Of a stretch of DNA of 64,000 nt, positions 58,562 to 64,000 are shown in pieces (the stretch's first letter is position 1; every line of letters starts with the position of its first letter). The position numbers and the translations under genes are program-made. The notes under the pieces are model-generated. The model was not told where the DNA came from. It saw nothing but the letters and a program-made list of their open reading frames with translations, and ran no database searches. Origin of the DNA: Leucobacter massiliensis (lineage in GTDB: Bacteria > Actinomycetota > Actinomycetes > Actinomycetales > Microbacteriaceae); NCBI RefSeq assembly GCF_002982315.1, contig NZ_MWZD01000012.1:1-64000 (forward strand), read 5' to 3'.

Positions 58562-58596
58562 CGAGGGGCGGCGCGTCCCTGCCGCGGCGCCCCTCG
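58562..58596. terminator. Hairpin between convergent NUDIX and membrane-protein genes
   Basis: The 9-bp stem CGAGGGGCG/CGCCCCTCG has a 17-nt loop and lies in the 70-bp gap between two converging genes. It lacks a U-run. Confidence 0.5.
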
Positions 58597-58609
58597 ACGC
58601 GAAGGCCGC

Positions 58610-59101
58610 TCAGCTCTCGGGCGAGACCCAGAGCTCGTCGTCGGTGCGGAAGGCCTGCCAGAGGGCGTAGCCCACGCCCGCGGCGGCGACGACGCCGAGG
58701 CCGATGGCGACGATCCCCCCGGCGCTGCGCTTCTTCTTGAGGTAGCCCGAGCGCTCGCCGAAGCTGCGCACCTGCTTGGCCGCCTTCGGGTTGTCGAGCT
58801 CGTCCAGGGTGCTGATCGTGCGCGCGAGGGCGCTGGCGACGAAGGGCGCCGTGAAGCGGCGCACGTTGTCTGCCGCGCGGCGGGCGGAGGCGACTCCGCG
58901 ATCCACGGTGGGGCGCACCGCCTCCAGCGTCTCGTCGACGCGCGGGGCGAGATGCTCGTCGCTCAGGTGCTTCGCCTGACGGCCCGCCTTCTGCAGCACC
59001 TCGCCGGCGTGCCCGAGCACGACGCGCTGCTGCTCGAGCAGCTCCTGGGCGTCGTTCCGCAGTCGGCGGAGTTCGCGGCGGCGCTTGCGTGAGAGTTTCA
59101 T
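58610..59101 (-). CDS. Membrane-anchored helical protein in the CwsA position
   Basis: The 163-aa protein has a very basic N-terminal helix ([16 protein letters not shown]), long amphipathic helices (about 15-110), and one membrane segment (about 128-148, [21 protein letters not shown]) before an acidic end. In Mycobacterium the gene upstream of ppiA on the opposite strand is cwsA (Rv0008c), a small single-span protein that works with CrgA in division. Size, strand and place fit, but I cannot confirm homology. AAGGAGGA precedes the ATG. Confidence 0.65.
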   Translation of the reverse strand: MKLSRKRRRELRRLRNDAQELLEQQRVVLGHAGEVLQKAGRQAKHLSDEHLAPRVDETLEAVRPTVDRGVASARRAADNVRRFTAPFVASALARTISTLDELDNPKAAKQVRSFGERSGYLKKKRSAGGIVAIGLGVVAAAGVGYALWQAFRTDDELWVSPES

Positions 59102-59264
59102 ACCTGTCCTCCTTGCTCGGCGATGCGATGCTTCAGAGCGACATCGCTCTTGCCTCAACGCTACACCGAACGGGGCCGCGCCGGCCGGACGCGCCGCAGC
59201 GCTTGCGCGTCATTCTCAGGCTGGTACCATCCTCCCGCTCAGCGCGCGAGCCGGGCAGCCGCCA

Positions 59265-59270
59265 TACACT
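59265..59270 (+). promoter_or_regulatory. -10 element (TACACT) of ppiA, leaderless
   Basis: TACACT ends 7 nt before the ppiA ATG at 59278. Confidence 0.5.
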
Positions 59271-59277
59271 AGAGCGC

Positions 59278-59787
59278 ATGACCATTCACACCGCGGTAGC
59301 GACCATCCACACCAATCACGGCGACATCGTCCTCAACCTCTTCGGCGATCACGCGCCGAAGACGGTGAAGAACTTCGTCGACCTCGCCGAGAAGGGCTTC
59401 TACGACGGGGTGATCTTCCACCGCATCATCCCGGGCTTCATGATCCAGGGCGGCGACCCCACGGGCACCGGCACCGGCGGCCCCGGCTACACCTTCGACG
59501 ACGAGATTCACCCCGAGCTCGTCTTCGATCAGCCGTACCAGCTGGCCATGGCCAACGCCGGCAAGCGCCCCGACATGACGGGGCGGCTCGCCGGCACGAA
59601 CGGCTCGCAGTTCTTCATCACGACGACCGCGCCGGACTGGCTCAACGGCAAGCACACCATCTTCGGCGTCGTCGCGGACGACGACTCGAAGGCCGTGGTC
59701 GATGCGATCTCGGCGGTGCAGACGGGCGCGATGGACCGGCCGGTCGAGGACGTCGTGATCAGCGGCGTCGACGTCGTCAAGGCCTAG
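59278..59787 (+). CDS. ppiA: Cyclophilin-type peptidyl-prolyl cis-trans isomerase
   Basis: The 169-aa cyclophilin has [17 protein letters not shown] (about 47-63), [23 protein letters not shown] and [10 protein letters not shown]. It catalyses proline isomerisation in protein folding in the cytoplasm; no signal peptide is present. Its place near gyrA and crgA matches other actinobacteria. The ATG at 59278 is preceded by TACACT, and the longer in-frame reading is not protein-like. Confidence 0.96.
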   Translation: MTIHTAVATIHTNHGDIVLNLFGDHAPKTVKNFVDLAEKGFYDGVIFHRIIPGFMIQGGDPTGTGTGGPGYTFDDEIHPELVFDQPYQLAMANAGKRPDMTGRLAGTNGSQFFITTTAPDWLNGKHTIFGVVADDDSKAVVDAISAVQTGAMDRPVEDVVISGVDVVKA

Positions 59788-59794
59788 GCAGCCG

Positions 59795-60733
59795 ATGGCG
59801 AACGGACAGGGCCCGACGTACGGCGAGCGCGTCGCCTACGGACCCGACGACGTCTGCTATCGCCATCCCCGGGTGCACAGCTTCACGCTCTGCCAGCGCT
59901 GCGGCCGCACCATCTGCCCCGAGTGCCAGGTGGTGTCGGCCGTGGGCGTGCTCTGCCCGGAGTGCGTCAAGCAGGCCCAGCCGGGCACTGCGCGGCGGGC
60001 GGGACGCTCGGCCAGGGTGACGAGCCGGCGCATCGCGGCGCTCGATGCGCCGGTGACGTACGGCATCATGCTGCTGTGCGTGCTGGTGTTCGTCGCTCAG
60101 CTCCTGACGCGCTATTTCGGCGCCGACGAGGTGACGAGGGCGCTGTGGTACGCACCGCTCTACTCGCTGCCGCCGATGGACGCGACCGCGGGAGTCGGTT
60201 TCGAGCCGTGGCGCATGCTCACGGCGATGTTCACGCACTCGACGGGCTTCCTGCTCCACATCCTCTTCAACATGTACGCGCTGTGGCTGTTCGGGCGCAA
60301 TCTCGAGCAGATGATCGGGCGCGCGGCGTTCCTGACGCTGTACCTCTTCTCGGGTCTGGGCGGCTCGCTGTTCGTGATGTTCTGGGTGTACGCCGAGCCG
60401 GCGACCCTGCTCGTGCCGACCGTGGGAGCGTCGGGGGCGATCTTCGGCCTGCTGACCGCCACGCTCGTCGCGTACCGTGCGGCGAAGGTGAGCATCGCGT
60501 CGCTGGCGGTGCTCATCGCGATCAACTTCGGGATCGGGCTCCTGCCGGGCGCGAACATCTCGTGGCAGGCGCACCTCGGCGGCGCGATCCTCGGGGCGGC
60601 GGTGATGGGCGTGCTCCTCGCGACGCGCGGACCGCGCCGTCGTGCGCTCCGGGTGCTCGCATTGACGGGCATGGGCGTGGTGCTCGTGGCGCTCGGCTTC
60701 GCGTACTTCGTGGCGTTGCCCGCGGTCTTCTAG
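59795..60733 (+). CDS. Rhomboid family intramembrane serine protease with N-terminal zinc finger
   Basis: The 312-aa protein has an N-terminal cysteine cluster (CYRHPRVHSFTLCQRCGRTICPEC..CPECVKQ, in part), a likely zinc-binding B-box-like module. A six-helix rhomboid domain follows with HILFNMYALWLFGRNLEQ, the catalytic Ser in GASGAIFGL and the His in WQAHLGGA. It cleaves membrane proteins within the bilayer. It starts 7 bp after ppiA and ends before a strong terminator. Confidence 0.9.
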   Translation: MANGQGPTYGERVAYGPDDVCYRHPRVHSFTLCQRCGRTICPECQVVSAVGVLCPECVKQAQPGTARRAGRSARVTSRRIAALDAPVTYGIMLLCVLVFVAQLLTRYFGADEVTRALWYAPLYSLPPMDATAGVGFEPWRMLTAMFTHSTGFLLHILFNMYALWLFGRNLEQMIGRAAFLTLYLFSGLGGSLFVMFWVYAEPATLLVPTVGASGAIFGLLTATLVAYRAAKVSIASLAVLIAINFGIGLLPGANISWQAHLGGAILGAAVMGVLLATRGPRRRALRVLALTGMGVVLVALGFAYFVALPAVF

Positions 60734-60779
60734 GACCAGCCCCGCGCCCTCCCGCGCCTGGCAGCGCCGGAAGGGGAAA

Positions 60780-60817
60780 CGGCTGCGGCCCCGGTGTTGC
60801 CGGGGCCGCAGCCGTTT
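60780..60817 (+). terminator. Strong hairpin terminator after the rhomboid gene
   Basis: A 15-bp perfect stem CGGCTGCGGCCCCGG with a TGTTG loop is followed by TTT. It sits between convergent genes. Confidence 0.85.
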
Positions 60818-60824
60818 ATCCACA
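60816..60824 (+). promoter_or_regulatory. Isolated perfect DnaA box (TTATCCACA)
   Basis: The box overlaps the terminator tail in the 169-bp gap before crgA. It is a single site with no neighbours. Confidence 0.6.
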
Positions 60825-60902
60825 GGTCTTTCCCCAGCTGGGGAGGAATCACACCGGTGTAATTCTGGTCAGCGGCCGCACCGCCGCGCGAGGCTCACGG
60901 TG

Positions 60903-61181
60903 CTACTTCCACCAGGGCGTCATCAGGAAGCCCACCAGCACGAGCCCGAAGCCGACGAAGAGGTTCGCCTGGCCGAGCGCCGGAACGGGCAGCGGCAGCG
61001 CCGTCGAACTCGTGATGTAGTAGAGCACGATCCAGATGAGGCCGAGCAGCATGAAGCCGAACATGAGCGGCTTGAACCACACCGGGTTCGGCGCGTCGTT
61101 CCTGGCCGACGAGGTCGCGGCGCGATCCTGCGTCAGCTCCGCGGACTTGCGCTTGCGTACGTTCTTCCCAGCTGCTGCCAT
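60903..61181 (-). CDS. crgA: Cell division protein CrgA
   Basis: The 92-aa protein has a hydrophilic basic start, then two membrane helices (about 37-56 and 69-88) with PNPVWFKPLMFGFMLLGLIWI (in part) and FLMTPWWK at the end. CrgA joins FtsZ and other division proteins in actinobacteria. A TAGACT box (61189-61194) ends 7 nt before the ATG, and GGAG lies in that spacer. Confidence 0.94.
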   Translation of the reverse strand: MAAAGKNVRKRKSAELTQDRAATSSARNDAPNPVWFKPLMFGFMLLGLIWIVLYYITSSTALPLPVPALGQANLFVGFGLVLVGFLMTPWWK

Positions 61182-61348
61182 GCTCCTGAGTCTACCGGGA
61201 ATCCCGCAATCCGAGGTGTGCGCCTGCTCGAACGAGCCCCGGTGGCCTGGAGCCCCGCCGGTCCCGGCACCCCGGGACACCCCGGAACGCCCCGGACGTC
61301 GCCCGGCACCGGAATCCCCAAGCTGCCACTCAGCCCCGGCGGCGTAAG

Positions 61349-62137
61349 ATGACGAACGTGACCGAGTCCCGCAACGCAGGTGGCCGGCGCCGGCGGGCAC
61401 GACTGAGTCCGCTCACGGTGATCGGTGAGCTTCTGCTGCTCGGGGGCCTCGGAGTGCTCGGGTACATCGTGTGGCAGCCGTGGCACACGGGCCTCGCGGT
61501 GACCTCGAAACAGGAGGCCCTCTCGGCGGAGCGCTCCGCACAGTGGGATGCGCAGGAGCGGCCCCAGCAGACGGACGGCGTCCCGGTCACGGCGAAGCCG
61601 GATCCGGCCGAGGACTTCGCGGTGCTGCACGTGCCCTCCTTCGGCACCACCTACGCGAACGTCGTCGCCGAGACCACCGACTGGTGGACGGTGCTCAACC
61701 TCGACGAGAAGGGGATCGGGCACTACGAGAACACCCAACTGCCGGGCGAGCCCGGCAACTTCGTGCTCGCCGGCCACCGCTCCGGGCCGCTCATCAACTC
61801 CTTCCGCGAGGTCATGAACCTGCGCGTCGGCGATCCGCTCTTCGTCGAGACGCAGGACGGCTGGTACACCTACCGCTTCCGCTCGATCGAGTACGTGCTC
61901 CCCACCGAGGTCGACGTGACGAACACGTTCCCGCGCCTCGAAGGATCCCCGGGCGAGGACCAGATCCTCACCCTCACCACCTGCCACCCCAAGTGGGCGG
62001 GCAGCGACGAGCGCGCCATCGCCTACTCCGTGTTCGAGGGGTTCCAGCCGCGCAGCGCCGGTCCTCCGGCGGAGCTGCTGAAACTCAACCCCACCATGGG
62101 CGCCACGCAGGCGCCGAGAGGGGATCAGGAGGCCTGA
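61349..62137 (+). CDS. Class E sortase
   Basis: The 262-aa protein has a basic start (GRRRRARLS), a membrane helix (about 20-42) and a sortase domain. That domain has the catalytic His in LAGHRSGPLIN, Cys in LTTCHPKWAGSDERA and a later Arg. The TLTTCHP form is class E, which prefers LAXTG motifs. It attaches secreted proteins to the wall. A GTG at 61358, 7 nt after TAAGAT, would fit a leaderless start and shorten the protein by three residues. The broken GH43 gene at 9.8 kb ends in exactly such a motif. Confidence 0.92.
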   Translation: MTNVTESRNAGGRRRRARLSPLTVIGELLLLGGLGVLGYIVWQPWHTGLAVTSKQEALSAERSAQWDAQERPQQTDGVPVTAKPDPAEDFAVLHVPSFGTTYANVVAETTDWWTVLNLDEKGIGHYENTQLPGEPGNFVLAGHRSGPLINSFREVMNLRVGDPLFVETQDGWYTYRFRSIEYVLPTEVDVTNTFPRLEGSPGEDQILTLTTCHPKWAGSDERAIAYSVFEGFQPRSAGPPAELLKLNPTMGATQAPRGDQEA

Positions 62138-62295
62138 TGTTCTCACTGCTGTGGAGATTCTTCCCCGGCCCCGCGTGGCTGCGGGTGATCGTGCTGCTCG
62201 CCGCGGCCGCCGCCCTCGTCTACGTGCTCATCGCCTACGTCTACCCGTGGGCGGCCCTGTTCTTCCAAACTGACGAGGCGACGGTCGGACCATGA
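62137..62295 (+). CDS. Small membrane protein
   Basis: The 52-aa protein has a single hydrophobic helix (about 14-45) with Tyr residues and an acidic end. The ATG overlaps the sortase stop (TGATG), and its own stop overlaps the start of the amidotransferase gene, so it is locked into the operon. Function is unknown. Confidence 0.7.
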   Translation: MFSLLWRFFPGPAWLRVIVLLAAAAALVYVLIAYVYPWAALFFQTDEATVGP

Positions 62296-62927
62296 CGCAG
62301 ATACTCATCATCGACAACTACGACAGCTTCGTGTACACGCTGAACGGATACCTGCAGCAACTCGGGGCCTCGACCCGGGTGATCCGCAATGACGAGGTGA
62401 GCACCGGCGAGCTCGAGCAGCTGGTCACCGAGTACGACGGCGTGCTGATCTCCCCGGGCCCCGGCTCGCCGGGCGACGCCGGCGTCTCCATCGCGATGGT
62501 CGGCCTCGCCCTCCGCACCGGAGTGCCGCTCCTGGGGGTCTGCCTCGGGCACCAGGCGATCGCCGAGGCGATGGGAGCCACCGTCACCCACGCCGAGGAG
62601 CTCATGCACGGCAAGATCTCCCGCGTCCGCCACTCCGGCGACCCCTTCTTCGATGGCGTGGCGGCGGAGTTCGACGCGACGCGCTACCACTCCCTCGCCG
62701 TCGTCCGCGACACGGTGCCCGAGGTCCTGGAGGTCACGGCGGAGACGGCGAGCGGGATCGTGATGGCGCTGCGTCACCGCGAACTGCCGATCTACGGCGT
62801 CCAGTACCATCCCGAGTCGGTGCTCACCGAGGGCGGGTACCAGCAGCTCGGCAACTGGCTGAGTCTCGCGGGACTGCCGAACGCCGCCCGCGTCGCGGCG
62901 ACGCTCTCCCCCCTGCTCTCACGCTGA
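62292..62927 (+). CDS. pabA: Anthranilate/aminodeoxychorismate synthase glutamine amidotransferase subunit
   Basis: The 211-aa class I glutaminase has NYDSF near residue 9, LISPGPGSPGDAG, the active-site Cys in GVCLGHQAIAE and the catalytic pair YHPES near 173-177. It delivers ammonia to a PabB/TrpE partner not in this window. Location between crgA and pknB matches trpG (Rv0013) of Mycobacterium. Confidence 0.92.
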   Translation: MTQILIIDNYDSFVYTLNGYLQQLGASTRVIRNDEVSTGELEQLVTEYDGVLISPGPGSPGDAGVSIAMVGLALRTGVPLLGVCLGHQAIAEAMGATVTHAEELMHGKISRVRHSGDPFFDGVAAEFDATRYHSLAVVRDTVPEVLEVTAETASGIVMALRHRELPIYGVQYHPESVLTEGGYQQLGNWLSLAGLPNAARVAATLSPLLSR

Positions 62928-62942
62928 GCGGGAGGCGGCGGA

Positions 62943-64000
62943 TCAGGAGCCGCAGTACTTGATCTCGAGCACCGCGCCCTGCGGCTGCTCACCGACGATC
63001 GACTGCCAGGTGACGGGGAAGCCGTCCGCGGCGGGGCAGGGATCCGCCGTGTAGGTGACGCTGAGCCCGTTGCCGCTGAGGAGCGCTCGGGCGCCCTCCA
63101 GAGGATGCCCCACCACATCGGGCACCTTCACCTTGCCGCTGGCGACCCGGACCGAGACGCTCTCCCCGGAGGCCAGGTCCGTGCCGGGGGCGGGGGTCAC
63201 GTCCAGCACGCGGCCAGCGGGCGCCACGGGATCGTCCACGCTCGTCTCCACGCCCACGGTGAGGCCCAGGTCCGAGAGCTCCTTCTTGTAGTCCTCGATC
63301 GAGAGGCTGTCGGGCTCGGGCACCTTCGCGGTCTCGGGACCGGTCGAGATGTGCAGGGTGATCGTGTCCCCGACCGTGAGCACGGTGCCGGGTTCCGGGT
63401 CGGTCGAGACGACGTGCCCGGCGGGCACCTCGTCACTCGTCTCGTCGATCGTCAGCGGGAGCAGACCCTGCTTCTGCAGCAGTTCCATCGCCTCCGCGCG
63501 GTCCATGCCGACGAGCTCGGCCGACACCTCGCGCGAGTTGTCCGGAACGAACTGCTGCGGCGCGAGGGTGACCAGCCAGAACACGACCGCCACGATCACG
63601 GCGCCGACGGTGAGGATCGCCGCCCACGTCCACATGACGGGCGGGCGGCTCTGCGTGCGCGCCGCGCCGCCGCTCTCCGAGAGCTGCCGGAGCGCGAGAT
63701 CCGACTCGGAGATCTCCTCCCCCCCGGTGAACAGGACGGTGTCCTGCTGCTGCAGCGCAAGACGGGGCATCTGGCCGCTGGCCGCAACGCGCAGCGCGTC
63801 GCGGAACTCCGAAGCGGACTGGAAGCGCTTCGAGCGGTCCTTCGCGAGACCGTAGAGCACCACCCGGTCGAGCTCGGGCGGCACTTCGGGGTTCCGGTCG
63901 CTCGGCGGCGTCGGCCGCTCGCTCACGTGCTGGTAGGCCACCGCCACCGCGGTGTCGCCCCGGAAGGGGACGTCGCCCGCGAGCAGCTCGTAGAGCAGCA
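62943..64000 (-). CDS. pknB: Serine/threonine protein kinase with PASTA domains (PknB), 3' part
   Basis: The open frame runs off the right edge; about 352 residues are visible. They include the end of the kinase C-lobe (ELLAGDVPFRGDTAVAVAYQ and DRVVLYGLAKDRSKRF) and a juxtamembrane region. One membrane helix follows (about residues 133-158 of the visible part), then three PASTA-type repeats (VPAGHVVSTDPEPGTVL, the second and third similar). PASTA domains sense muropeptides or lipid II; PknB controls cell growth. It converges with pabA (15 bp gap). Confidence 0.95.
   Translation of the reverse strand, partial: LLYELLAGDVPFRGDTAVAVAYQHVSERPTPPSDRNPEVPPELDRVVLYGLAKDRSKRFQSASEFRDALRVAASGQMPRLALQQQDTVLFTGGEEISESDLALRQLSESGGAARTQSRPPVMWTWAAILTVGAVIVAVVFWLVTLAPQQFVPDNSREVSAELVGMDRAEAMELLQKQGLLPLTIDETSDEVPAGHVVSTDPEPGTVLTVGDTITLHISTGPETAKVPEPDSLSIEDYKKELSDLGLTVGVETSVDDPVAPAGRVLDVTPAPGTDLASGESVSVRVASGKVKVPDVVGHPLEGARALLSGNGLSVTYTADPCPAADGFPVTWQSIVGEQPQGAVLEIKYCGS

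Overview
The window is a 64 kb piece of a high-GC actinobacterial chromosome spanning the replication origin. Gene content and order fit Microbacteriaceae, and a Leucobacter-like genus is my best guess from protein character; the genus is inference. The order rpmH-dnaA-dnaN-recF-dciA-gyrB-gyrA-DUF3566-tRNA-Ile-tRNA-Ala-(cwsA-like)-ppiA-rhomboid-crgA-trpG/pabA-pknB on the right, and rnpA-yidD-yidC-khpB-rsmG-parA-parB-trxA-trxB-pcnA-rpsF-ssb-rpsR-rplI-dnaB on the left, is the classic actinobacterial origin neighbourhood.

Layout. (1) 0-3.5 kb, minus strand: E1 beta and E1 alpha of a branched-chain/2-oxo acid dehydrogenase, then a HisC-type aminotransferase. (2) 3.6-8.7 kb, plus strand: a small membrane protein, an ABC transporter pair with an FtsX-like permease, purB, and a siderophore-interacting FAD reductase. 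(3) 8.7-22.7 kb, minus strand: a complete L-arabinose/arabinan locus. It holds a LacI-type regulator, a YtfQ/R/T/YjfF-type sugar importer, araD-araB-araA, a large secreted GH43 glycosidase and an aldose 1-epimerase. Promoter and LacI-type operators can be read upstream of the importer. The GH43 gene looks broken at its 3' end: a separated sortase anchor (LAATG, membrane segment, basic tail) lies just downstream of stops in all three frames. (4) 22.9-29.9 kb, minus strand: two small membrane proteins, dnaB, rplI-rpsR-ssb-rpsF, a PIG-L deacetylase and pcnA. A 500-bp gene-free stretch upstream of dnaB carries a cluster of DnaA boxes. (5) 30-39.2 kb: DUF6049 protein, trxB, trxA, a SRPBCC protein, parB, parA, rsmG, khpB, yidC, yidD, rnpA and rpmH. 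(6) 39.2-49.6 kb: dnaA, oriC, dnaN, recF (with two parS sites inside it), dciA, gyrB, gyrA and a DUF3566 membrane protein. (7) 49.7-58.6 kb: tRNA-Ile, tRNA-Ala and a strong terminator, then an accessory block (AraC/GyrI regulator, acetyltransferase, cupin, SDR, CGNR zinc-finger protein, small Cys protein, a histidine kinase-response regulator-DUF4097 operon, hydrolase, NUDIX). (8) 58.6-64 kb: CwsA-position membrane protein, ppiA, rhomboid protease, crgA, class E sortase, a 52-aa membrane protein, pabA/trpG, and the 3' part of pknB running off the window.

The core genes work together in replication (dnaA, dnaN, dnaB, dciA, recF, gyrase, ssb), segregation (ParABS, three perfect parS sites), membrane insertion (YidC/YidD) and cell-envelope growth control (CrgA, PknB). 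A recurring regulatory feature is a TANNNT -10 element ending 6-8 nt before the start codon, which predicts many leaderless mRNAs. I did not find prophage, IS elements or CRISPR arrays.
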